Shown here piece by piece: positions 30,383 through 38,754 of a stretch of DNA of 64,000 bases. How positions within the stretch are numbered: position 1 is the first letter of the stretch; every line of letters begins with the position of its first letter. Source of the stretch: SZUA-265 sp965651905. GTDB lineage: Bacteria > Myxococcota_A > Polyangia > Polyangiales > Polyangiaceae. Position numbers and translations under genes: made by a program. Below the pieces are notes generated by a model that saw only the letters and a program-made list of their open reading frames with translations, made no database searches and was not told where the DNA came from. Where the stretch lies: contig CBFGUG010000026.1 in the NCBI GenBank assembly GCA_965651905.1, positions 1-64,000 of the forward strand, read 5' to 3'.

Positions 30383-31909
30383 TCAGCGCGTGCTGTCCGA
30401 CGACGTGTCGTGAAACTTCAGATCGGTGCGACGCGGGAAGTCGAGGCTTTGACCATCCTGCAGGCAGTCGATGAAGCCGTCGATCGAAGCGGTTGGACGC
30501 TGTCCGAGTTTGAGACGATTGCCGCTGTTGCCTTCGCAGGTAAATGTCGTCTTGCCGTCAGCTGAGATGCCGACGACGAAGCCTGTATGGCCGCGTCCGC
30601 CGGGTTTGAGCTGGATGAACACGTCTCCGGGCTTAGATCGTTTGGTGTCGAGTTCGAGTCTGCGTGCGGTTTGCCACATGGCTTGCACGGCCACGTGGTG
30701 TTTTTCGAGAACATGGCGACCGAGCACCGTGTACAGCGCCCAAGACACGAACGCACAACACCAAGGCAAACCACACTGCGACGGATCCTCCCAATAGCGG
30801 TCGATGTCGGGGCTGCGATTGGGGCGCGTCGGATCTTCGACGACGGGTTTGCGATATTCGGACAGGAGCAGCTCGATGAGCTCGGTGCGCGTCGTGGTGA
30901 GCCCCGCCGTACTTGGTTGCGGGACGTGACTGCGTTGCGCGTCCCCGGACGGATTCATCAGCGCCCACCATGTCTTGTTGCCCACGATGCCGTCTGCACG
31001 CAATGGCCTGCCGTGCTCGTCCACGTGCTGCAGCTGGAACAATTCGACGGCTTGTTTGGTGACGGAGTTGAATATCCCGTCGGCGACCAGGCCCGGTAGA
31101 TCGTAGCCGCACGCGATCAGGCGGCGCTGGGCGAACTCGACGCTTTCATCGCTCGCCAGCAGCTCGATCCTGGGGCGGGCGGGCGCGGGGGACGGCACCA
31201 AGTCCGCCGTTGGCGCGACGGGAGCTACGCTCGGCGACGTTGGCGTCGGGTTGGAGTCGACAGGGGCGTCTGCCTGGCCACCCTCGATCACCCGGAGCCC
31301 GCCACCTGCGGCGTCGCTCAACCTGCCTGCATAACGCTCGAACACCCACATGAACGGGGGCAGGTAGCGTTCGGCGCCCGACGTAGAGTAGTTTCGGGCG
31401 TCCAACGCGCGCACGAACGCGCGCGGGTCGCCCGCTGCGATCTCGTCCCACACTGGACGCAGCCTGTCGTGTAACTCGGCGAAGTATGCGGACGCCCCGG
31501 CTTCAAGACTCTCGTAGGCTTTGAAGCGAGCGGCGGGGTGATCCGGGTAGAGCCTCACGCGGGCGAACTTACTGGGATGCAGCTCCACCACGATGTTGTG
31601 CCCCGCCACACCGTCGCCTCGCGGGGCCTTGGACAGCAGCATCTGTTCGGCGCTGGCGCGAGGTACGCTCTCCTCAGTGGGTTGGAAGCAGTGATCTCCA
31701 GTCCAACTCGGCGTGGCCTTGGTCCGGGAGAAATTGAAGCACACCGTGCCCTTCCACTGCGCGCTTTCCATCGAGGCTTGGGTTAGCAGCACACACAACG
31801 CGCGATCCGTTGGCGGTGCGTTCAGGCTGGCCTCCCAGGCCGCGCGCATGGCTGCCGCCAGTTCTTCGAACTTCACTCGCGTTGCGACTGCATCCAGCCG
31901 TTTCCCCAT
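30383..31909 (-). CDS. three-domain cell-wall hydrolase without signal peptide
   Basis: 508 residues. Residues ~15-200 resemble a lysozyme/glucosaminidase-type domain (LLTQASMESAQWKGTVCFNFSRTK, FKAYESLEAGASAYFAELHDR). A Pro/Thr linker follows (~215-250), then a peptidoglycan-binding domain (~255-320: VEFAQRRLIACGYDLPGLVADGIFN to VGNKTWWAL). The last part is a CHAP-type amidase/endopeptidase (~340-490): LPWCCAFVSWAL carries the nucleophile Cys, and GHTGFVVGI the His. No signal peptide or membrane segment is present, unlike typical autolysins, so release by lysis or by a secretion machine is likely. AGGAGTAGAGG precedes the ATG. Confidence 0.82.
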   Translation of the reverse strand: MGKRLDAVATRVKFEELAAAMRAAWEASLNAPPTDRALCVLLTQASMESAQWKGTVCFNFSRTKATPSWTGDHCFQPTEESVPRASAEQMLLSKAPRGDGVAGHNIVVELHPSKFARVRLYPDHPAARFKAYESLEAGASAYFAELHDRLRPVWDEIAAGDPRAFVRALDARNYSTSGAERYLPPFMWVFERYAGRLSDAAGGGLRVIEGGQADAPVDSNPTPTSPSVAPVAPTADLVPSPAPARPRIELLASDESVEFAQRRLIACGYDLPGLVADGIFNSVTKQAVELFQLQHVDEHGRPLRADGIVGNKTWWALMNPSGDAQRSHVPQPSTAGLTTTRTELIELLLSEYRKPVVEDPTRPNRSPDIDRYWEDPSQCGLPWCCAFVSWALYTVLGRHVLEKHHVAVQAMWQTARRLELDTKRSKPGDVFIQLKPGGRGHTGFVVGISADGKTTFTCEGNSGNRLKLGQRPTASIDGFIDCLQDGQSLDFPRRTDLKFHDTSSDSTR

Positions 31910-32133
31910 ACGACCTCTACTCCTGGAAAGCGTTCATGTTATCACCCTCGTCGCGAGTTGTAACCCCCGCCGCGGCGCTTCAGCCGACCCCGCCATTGGT
32001 GGTCCACCTACATTGCATCACCCTGGGCGATGTCCCGCGTGCGTGACCTCACCGAGCCCGTGTTCACCGCAAAGACGTTGGTGTTGCGACGCGCGGAGCA
32101 CGTGCTTCCCACCGCAGCTGACGAGCGCCTGCA

Positions 32134-32826
32134 TCAGCCTTCGTCCCCACGCTCGCACTCGCGTTCGACGTAGTCGGAGAGCGTCCAGGGAGAGATCGCT
32201 TCGAAGCAGCGATCCGTCAGCTGCAGCCGATTGATTCTGTCCGTGCGAAAGTTCCGAAAGTCTCGGCGCAGTTCACACCAAGCCGCAAGTGTCCACACTT
32301 GCCCCCAGAAGTACAATCCGAGCGGCTTGACGGAGCGTTCCGAGGTCGCGCCCGTACCGTCCTCGTAGGCAAACTCGATCACGCGACGCTCGTTGATGGC
32401 TGTTCGCAACGGCGCCAAGTTCTTCGCCGCCATACGTCCGCGGCTGAACGACAAGCTGAAGAGCGAGGTCGCCTGCAGCCGTGTGCGCTCCTTGTCTGGA
32501 ACGACGGCGTTGACCTTGTCGACGATACTACGAGCACTTCGTTGCAGCTGTTCGTCACCCCAGCTTTCGACCATGCGCATCCCGAGCACGAGCGCTTCGA
32601 CCTCGTCGGCGCTGAACATCAGCGGCGGTAACCTGTAGCTGGGATCGAGGCGGTAGCCGACGCCGGCTTCGCCCAAGATCGGTACACCCGACGCGCACAA
32701 GTCGAGCACGTCGCGGTAGATGGTGCGTGGCGACACGCCAAAGTGTTCACCCAATTGCGCGGCCGTCATGAAACGCCGATAGCGCAACTGATTGACGAGC
32801 TGAAAAAGTCGGTCGGAGCGGCGCAC
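32134..32826 (-). CDS. WYL-domain (YafY-type) transcriptional regulator
   Basis: 230 residues from GTG 32826, chosen because RRSDRLFQLVNQLR is where family members begin; an ATG at 32862 adds 12 atypical residues. The N-terminal HTH is MTAAQLGEHFGVSPRTIYRDV (DeoR-like). The WYL domain covers ~140-215 (VIEFAYEDGTG, SVKPLGLYFWGQVWTLAAWC, RNFRTDRINRL) and senses ligands or nucleic acids in related proteins. It follows the VOC gene by 102 bp in the same direction and may control it. Confidence 0.9.
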   Translation of the reverse strand: MRRSDRLFQLVNQLRYRRFMTAAQLGEHFGVSPRTIYRDVLDLCASGVPILGEAGVGYRLDPSYRLPPLMFSADEVEALVLGMRMVESWGDEQLQRSARSIVDKVNAVVPDKERTRLQATSLFSLSFSRGRMAAKNLAPLRTAINERRVIEFAYEDGTGATSERSVKPLGLYFWGQVWTLAAWCELRRDFRNFRTDRINRLQLTDRCFEAISPWTLSDYVERECERGDEG

Positions 32827-32928
32827 GTGACGTTGGTCATACCTCCAGTGGACGCTCAACAACAGCGCCGCAGGCGCACCCGACCATTCGCGAGCGTGCC
32901 TGAGGCTGTGTGGTTCGCTTCGTTCCGT

Positions 32929-33333
32929 TCACGCTTGCGCGGGCGGCGGCCCGCAGACATGGAAGAAGTCCAAGATCAGGCCGTTGGGGTCGACCGTCTG
33001 GAAGCTGCGCCAGCCCCAAGGCTTGTCTTCGGGTTGCGAGAGCAGCTTGGCGTTGAGTCGCTTCATCTGGGTGTACTTTTCGTCGGCATTTTGCGTCGGA
33101 ATGCTGATTACGACGCCGCGCCCGTCGAATTCTGGAATTGGAGCTTCCTTGCCAAGCCCCTGCGGCGCCATGAAACAGAGGTCGAGCCGCTCGTCGCCGT
33201 CGTAGCTGACCTGCAGGTACTCATCCATGTCGAAGCGGACGCTGAAGCCTGCTTCCGTGTAGAAGCGTTTGGTGTCTTTCAGCTTGTTGGTGACGACCAT
33301 GGGAAAGAGTTGGGTGGGGTTTTCATGTGTCAT
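32929..33333 (-). CDS. VOC (glyoxalase/bleomycin-resistance) family protein
   Basis: 134 residues. The single-module VOC pattern is LFPMVVTNKLKDTKRFYTEAGF, LDLCFMAPQG, GVVISIPTQNADEKYTQMK and WGWRSFQTVDPNGLILDFFH. A metal site could use the C-terminal Asp/His, but the usual first His is not obvious. A strong ribosome site (GGAGGA, 7 bases before the ATG) fixes the start. YafY-type regulator and VOC gene pairs are common; the substrate is unknown. Confidence 0.88.
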   Translation of the reverse strand: MTHENPTQLFPMVVTNKLKDTKRFYTEAGFSVRFDMDEYLQVSYDGDERLDLCFMAPQGLGKEAPIPEFDGRGVVISIPTQNADEKYTQMKRLNAKLLSQPEDKPWGWRSFQTVDPNGLILDFFHVCGPPPAQA

Positions 33334-33554
33334 GTGGTGTTCCTCCGTGTGGCGCCGGATCTGTTCCGACGCGTGGCACCAAGCTACGTACCCCCTGCTG
33401 ACAGCGTTGTGTCAGTAGGGACGAGGGCTCACGCGTTCGTGCAGTTTCACGCGCGAGGTCGGAAGCGCAGGCATTTGAGGGTGTCCGGGCCCCGCGCATT
33501 CTGACTACAATCGCGACGTGAGCGCACGACGACACATCAAAGCGGTAGCGGACC

Positions 33555-34739
33555 ATGCGTGAGCACTGGCATCTAGATCCCGCTGTTGCGTTCCTGAATC
33601 ACGGATCGTTCGGCGCGTGTCCGATTTCCGTGCTGGAGGAACAGTCGAGATGGCGTCGAAAACTGGAAACGAGCCCCGTGCGGTTCATGGCAGAAGAGCT
33701 GCCGAGGCGTCTGGAGTTCGTGCGCGAACAGGTGGCGCCGTTCGTCGGCGTGCAGCCCAGCGATTTGGTGTTTGCGCGCAACGCCACCGAGGCGGTCAAC
33801 GCCGTCTTGCGTTCGCTGCATTTCGAAGTAGGGGATGAACTGCTGACGACCAATCACACCTACGGGGCTTGCGCCAATACCTTGCGTTACGTCGCACAGC
33901 GGGTTGGGGCGAAGTTGGTAGTGGCCGACGTGCCCTTTCCGCTGACTGAGCGCTCTGCGGTGGTCGACGCTGTGGTTCGCAGAGTGACACCGAAGACGCG
34001 GCTCGCGTTGCTGGATCACGTCACCAGCGCCACCGGGCTGGTGTTTCCGATTCAAACGCTCGTGCGAGAGCTGCGCGATCGGGGCGTAGAGACGTTGATC
34101 GATGGCGCGCACGCGCCGGGCATGGTCGATCTGGACATCGAAGCCATCGGTGCGGCGTATTACGCTGCGAACTTTCACAAGTGGTTGTGCGCTCCGAAGG
34201 GGGCCGCGATGTTGTGGGTACGGCGCGACATGCAGGGGCGTATCGTGCCTTGTGTCGTCAGTCACGGGTTTGCTGCCCCAAAGGAACAGCGCTTTCAGGA
34301 GATGTTCGACTGGACCGGGACGTCCGACCCCAGCGCCTGGTTGTGTATCCCAGACGCCATGCGCGAAATGGCCGATCTGGTGTCGGGCGGTTGGCGGACG
34401 ATCCGCAAGAACAACCGCGATCTGGCCCTGTACGCTCGTGACGTGTTGTGTGGCGCCCTGGGCATCGACAAGCCCGCGCCCGACGACATGATCGGTGCGT
34501 TGGCGTCCATTCCCTTGCCGCCGGGGCCGATGGGGCGTCGCCCCGCGGACGGCCCGCTGTATCAAGCCCTCGTGCAGGCGGGGTTCGAGACGTTGGTTGT
34601 TCCTTCGCCGGACGGCCAGGGACGGCTGCTGAGGGTCTCGGCGCAGTTGTACAACTCGCCAGACCAATACGAACGCTTGGCCCAGACGCTACTCGTCCTG
34701 TTGAAGCACGAAGCCGATCGCTCGTCGTTGCTCAACTAG
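33555..34739 (+). CDS. PLP-dependent class V aminotransferase (isopenicillin-N-epimerase-like)
   Basis: 394 residues. The opening HLDPAVAFLNHGSFGACPISV is typical of the CefD-like group. VFARNATEAVNAVLRSL holds the phosphate-binding stretch, LIDGAHAPG has the PLP-ring Asp (~183), and ANFHKWLCAPKG has the Schiff-base Lys209. The protein is full length. Such enzymes act as epimerases, desulfurases or lyases on amino acids; neighbours give no clue. It lies 79 bp upstream of the DUF3516 helicase in the same direction. Confidence 0.9.
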   Translation: MREHWHLDPAVAFLNHGSFGACPISVLEEQSRWRRKLETSPVRFMAEELPRRLEFVREQVAPFVGVQPSDLVFARNATEAVNAVLRSLHFEVGDELLTTNHTYGACANTLRYVAQRVGAKLVVADVPFPLTERSAVVDAVVRRVTPKTRLALLDHVTSATGLVFPIQTLVRELRDRGVETLIDGAHAPGMVDLDIEAIGAAYYAANFHKWLCAPKGAAMLWVRRDMQGRIVPCVVSHGFAAPKEQRFQEMFDWTGTSDPSAWLCIPDAMREMADLVSGGWRTIRKNNRDLALYARDVLCGALGIDKPAPDDMIGALASIPLPPGPMGRRPADGPLYQALVQAGFETLVVPSPDGQGRLLRVSAQLYNSPDQYERLAQTLLVLLKHEADRSSLLN

Positions 34740-34818
34740 GGGGGCGCCTGACCTACTGACCACCTGCCGCGCGCGGGTCTAGCGAACGTCGTAATGATGC
34801 GGTAGGCCGCTGTTCGTC

Positions 34819-37380
34819 ATGGACGATCAGCTCGCACCGCTCGAAAAGTACCTGCCCCCCGTGGGAGAGCGACTGAGCGAAGACGAGATGCTCGAGCGGT
34901 TCTTGGGCTACGTCACCGAGATGGGCATTGCGCTCTATCCCGCGCAAGAAGAGGGCATCCTGGAGGTGTTCGCGGGCAATCACGTCGTGCTCAACACACC
35001 CACGGGGTCGGGCAAGTCGATGGTGGCCTTGGCCGTCGGCTTCAAAGCATTGTGTGACGAGACGGTCGCCTTCTACACCGCGCCCATCAAAGCACTCGTC
35101 ACGGAGAAGTTCTTCGAGCTGTGCTCGAAGTTGGGCCCCAAGAACGTCGGGATGATGACGGGGGACGCCAGCGTCAACCGCGACGCGCCCGTCGTCTGCT
35201 GCACGGCGGAGATTCTCGCGAATCTCGCGCTCAGAGAAGGTGAAAGCGCGGACGTCGATTGGGTGGTGATGGACGAGTTCCACTACTATTCGGATCGCGA
35301 TCGCGGTGTCGCTTGGCAGTTGCCGCTACTGACGCTGCCCAAGACGCGTTTCGTGCTGATGAGCGCGACGATGGGTAACCCCGAGTTTTTCGTGAAAGAG
35401 CTGCAAGCGCGCACGGGGATCGCCGCGAGCTTGGTTCAGTCTTTCGAGCGACCAGTGCCGCTGGACTTCGAGTACAGCGAAGTGCCCTTGCAAGACAAGG
35501 TCATGTCACTCGTCGAAAACGGCAAAGTGCCGATCTACATCGTTCACTTTTCTCAGAGAGCCGCATCGGAGCAGGCGCAAAACTTCATGAGCTTGAGCTT
35601 CCTGGACAAGCAAGAAAAGCAGCAGTTGAAGGAAGAACTCGTCGGTTTCCGTTTCGACAGCCCGTTCGGCAAGGAACTCGCGCGTTTCGTTCCCCACGGG
35701 ATCGGGGTGCATCACGCGGGCATGTTGCCCAAGTATCGCAGGTTGGTGGAGCGGCTCGCGCAGCGCGGCCTGCTGCGGGTGATCTGCGGTACGGACACGC
35801 TGGGCGTCGGCGTCAACGTGCCGATTCGTACGGTGCTGTTCACCCAGCTATGTAAGTTCGACGGGCAGGGGACGGTGATCTTGTCTTCCCGCGACTTCAA
35901 GCAGATCGCTGGCCGCGCGGGACGCAAAGGCTTCGACGATCAGGGGAGCGTGGTCGTGCAAGCTCCCGAGCACGAGATAGAAAACCGCGTGATGAAAGAC
36001 AAGGCCGCGGACAACCCCAAGAAGCTACGCAAGTTGCGTCTGCGCAAGCCACCCGAGTGGGGGTACAAAGCGTACAACGCGCAGACCCTGTCGCGCCTCG
36101 AGGAGTCGAAACCCGAACATCTGCAGTCGAGTTTTCGGGTCGACCACGGTCTACTGCTCAACGCGCTGATAGGGCGAGGTAGCTGCCGACCCGTGCTGCA
36201 GATCCTTCGCGACTGCCACGAGAGTGACGCGAGCAAACGCCGTTTGCGGGGGCAGGGGATGGAACTCTTCCGCAGCCTGATGAACGCGAGCATCATCGAA
36301 CAGACCAAAGACGGCATCGCCGTGCATGCGGACCTTCAGGAAGATTTCTCGATGAATCACGCGCTCTCGCTGTACGCGGTCGAGGCGTTCGGCTCACTGG
36401 ACCGCGAAGCGCCCGACTACGCGTTGGTGCTGCTCAGCGTGGTGGAGTCGATTCTGGAATCGCCGAGTGCGATCTTGTCGCAGCAACTCTCGACGCTGAA
36501 GGGTCGACTGGTGGCCGAGTTGAAAGCCGCTGGCGTCGAGTACGACGACCGGATGGCAGAACTCGAGAAACTCGAACACCCAAAACCCGAAGCCGACTTC
36601 ATCTACGAGAGCTACAACCTATTCGCCAAACACCACCCTTGGGTGGCGGGGCACAACATCGCGCCAAAATCGATCGCACGCGACATGCACGAGCTTGCCG
36701 CGTCGTTCAACGACTACGTCAAAGAGTACGGGCTGGCACGCTCCGAGGGCGTGTTGCTGCGTTACCTGACGGACGTCTACCGCACGTTGCAGCAAGCGGT
36801 GCCCGAACAGTACAAGACGGACGAAGTTTACGACCTCGAAGACTGGCTCGGCGCGGAGCTCAGATCAGTCGACGCGAGCTTGATAGACGAGTGGGAGCGC
36901 ATCGGCAACCCCGACGCTGCCCCCAAACTCACTGAACCGAAGGAAGAAGGAACCAAAGCGACGGACATCACGAGCAACGTGCGGGCCTTCTCGGCCATGG
37001 TTCGCAACGCGGCGTGGCGCTTCGTGCAGGCGCTTGCGCGCCGAGACTACGAGCGGATGGTTGCCGTGCTCAGTGATCTCGCCGTGGATCCCGACGCGCA
37101 TCCCAAGGATGCTGAGGGCGAGGTGTGGAATCCCCCGCGGTTTCAGCGCGTGTTCGACGTGTACTTTGCGGAGTATGAAACGCTGTCCACTGCAGCCGAC
37201 GCTCGCAATCCGACGCGCGCTCCCATCGAACAGACTGCGGAAACCTGGCTCGTTCGGCAGGTGCTGTCGGATCCCGAGGAGCACCTCGAGTGGTCACTGC
37301 CGTTCGAGGTCGATCTGAGCTCCTCTCGTGAACACAGTCGTCCGATCATTCGTTTGCTCGGCGTCGACGCGCCGAGCTGA
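34819..37380 (+). CDS. Ski2/Mtr4-like superfamily 2 helicase with DUF3516
   Basis: 853 residues. Motifs in order: PAQEEGILEVF, Walker A PTGSGKS (61-67), APIKALVTEKFFEL, TGDASVNRDAP, the DEFH box with DEFHYYSD (~151), LMSATMGN, HHAGMLPKYRRLVE, VICGTDTLGVGVNVPIRTVL and GRAGRKGFDDQG. The region after ~450 is DUF3516-like with long helices. These proteins resemble RNA exosome helicases and are common in actinobacteria and myxobacteria; a role in RNA processing is likely but unproven. The ATG at 34819 is the first in frame; no strong ribosome site is seen. Confidence 0.9.
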   Translation: MDDQLAPLEKYLPPVGERLSEDEMLERFLGYVTEMGIALYPAQEEGILEVFAGNHVVLNTPTGSGKSMVALAVGFKALCDETVAFYTAPIKALVTEKFFELCSKLGPKNVGMMTGDASVNRDAPVVCCTAEILANLALREGESADVDWVVMDEFHYYSDRDRGVAWQLPLLTLPKTRFVLMSATMGNPEFFVKELQARTGIAASLVQSFERPVPLDFEYSEVPLQDKVMSLVENGKVPIYIVHFSQRAASEQAQNFMSLSFLDKQEKQQLKEELVGFRFDSPFGKELARFVPHGIGVHHAGMLPKYRRLVERLAQRGLLRVICGTDTLGVGVNVPIRTVLFTQLCKFDGQGTVILSSRDFKQIAGRAGRKGFDDQGSVVVQAPEHEIENRVMKDKAADNPKKLRKLRLRKPPEWGYKAYNAQTLSRLEESKPEHLQSSFRVDHGLLLNALIGRGSCRPVLQILRDCHESDASKRRLRGQGMELFRSLMNASIIEQTKDGIAVHADLQEDFSMNHALSLYAVEAFGSLDREAPDYALVLLSVVESILESPSAILSQQLSTLKGRLVAELKAAGVEYDDRMAELEKLEHPKPEADFIYESYNLFAKHHPWVAGHNIAPKSIARDMHELAASFNDYVKEYGLARSEGVLLRYLTDVYRTLQQAVPEQYKTDEVYDLEDWLGAELRSVDASLIDEWERIGNPDAAPKLTEPKEEGTKATDITSNVRAFSAMVRNAAWRFVQALARRDYERMVAVLSDLAVDPDAHPKDAEGEVWNPPRFQRVFDVYFAEYETLSTAADARNPTRAPIEQTAETWLVRQVLSDPEEHLEWSLPFEVDLSSSREHSRPIIRLLGVDAPS

Positions 37381-37524
37381 GGACGCAGCAGTTCCCGGGC
37401 CTGCTCGACACGGCCCTGGAATGCGGGCGTCAAACCCCCCGCGAGTCCCAGGCACACTGGGCCTCGCTCGAGAATTCGTGTACGACCACGCAGCGCAGCC
37501 GAGCGGCGCGCAAAACGAGGCCTC

Positions 37525-38685
37525 GTGAAGATCGTCGACGTCAACGAGTTTTACGCCGAGCAGGGCGGTGGAGTGCGCACCTACGTCAACCAGAAGTTGG
37601 AGGCCGCCGCCGCTGCGGGCCACGAACTCGTCGTGATAGCGCCAGGCCCCGCAGACGACGAAATTGAGCGACTCGGTGGGCGCATCATCTGGGTGAAGGG
37701 ACCCGAAATGCCCTTCGATCCGCGATATTACGTGTTGTACCGAGAAAAGGCGGTTCACCGCTTGCTCGATCGAGAACGCCCGGACGTGATCGAAGGTTCC
37801 TCGCCATGGACCGCTGGTTGGTTCGCCGCGCGCTATCGCGGTTCAGGTGCCAAGGCGTTCATTTATCACCAGGACCCCGTAGCGGTTTATCCGCATACGT
37901 TCCTGGATCGCTGGTTTTCCTCGAAGTCGATCGATGGCGTGGCGACGCCATACTGGCAATACGTGAAGAAGTTGGCCGGTCACTTCGACGCTACTGTCGT
38001 CGCCGGGCAGTGGCTCGCCGATCGCTTGACGGCACATGGCGTGCCGCGCGCTCAGGCGGTACCCTTCGGCATCGATCGCGAGCGGTTCTCGCCAGAACTG
38101 ACGGATCCCGAGTTGCGTCGTGAGCTCTTACGTCGTTGCGGGTTAACGGCTGACGCCGCGCTGCTCGTCGGGATCAGTCGCTACCACCCCGAAAAGCGCT
38201 TGCCCACGTTGTTTCAGGCGATCGAGCGGGTACGTCGAGAGCGCCCCGTGGGTTTCGTGGTGTTCGGGGATGGACCGTTTCGACGGCAGATCGACGAGTC
38301 CGTCGGGCCAGGTGTTCACTTGGCGGGGTTTGTCGAAGATCGCGAATTCATCGCCCGTTCGCTGGCCAGCGCCGACGGCTTTCTCCACGGCTCCGCGGCG
38401 GAAACCTTCGGCTTCGTGATCGCGGAAGCGATGCAGTCGGGCACGCCTATCATCTCGCCCGATCGAGGTGGCGCGTTCGAGTTGGTCGAGCCCGAGTTTT
38501 CGGAGACCTACCCACCAGGCGACGCCGTATCGTGCGCGGGAGCGATCTTGCGACTGCTGGCGCGCGATCGACAGAATTTGCGACGAGCTGCAGTTGCGGC
38601 GGCCGAACGTAACGTGCGCAGCAAAGCCGAGCATTTCAGTGCTCTGTTTGATGCCTACGCGCGACTTGCAGCCAATGAGCGCTGA
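37525..38685 (+). CDS. family-4 glycosyltransferase
   Basis: 386 residues from GTG 37525. A GT-B fold transferase: VDVNEFYAEQGGGVRTYVNQKLE (N-terminal Gly-rich acceptor/donor loop), VVAGQWLADRL and FGIDRERFSP. The C-terminal donor half has GISRYHPEKRL, FGDGPFRRQ, and AAETFGFVIAEAMQSGTP with the E-x7-E pair. The sugar and acceptor are unknown. It precedes the MMPL exporter gene by 69 bp and probably shares its transcript. Confidence 0.9.
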   Translation: MKIVDVNEFYAEQGGGVRTYVNQKLEAAAAAGHELVVIAPGPADDEIERLGGRIIWVKGPEMPFDPRYYVLYREKAVHRLLDRERPDVIEGSSPWTAGWFAARYRGSGAKAFIYHQDPVAVYPHTFLDRWFSSKSIDGVATPYWQYVKKLAGHFDATVVAGQWLADRLTAHGVPRAQAVPFGIDRERFSPELTDPELRRELLRRCGLTADAALLVGISRYHPEKRLPTLFQAIERVRRERPVGFVVFGDGPFRRQIDESVGPGVHLAGFVEDREFIARSLASADGFLHGSAAETFGFVIAEAMQSGTPIISPDRGGAFELVEPEFSETYPPGDAVSCAGAILRLLARDRQNLRRAAVAAAERNVRSKAEHFSALFDAYARLAANER

Positions 38686-38754
38686 CGCTGTGAAGAATCG
38701 GCACACCAGCTAGCAACGTTGACGTGGTGGCGCGTTTCGTGCTTGGAGCGGCGT

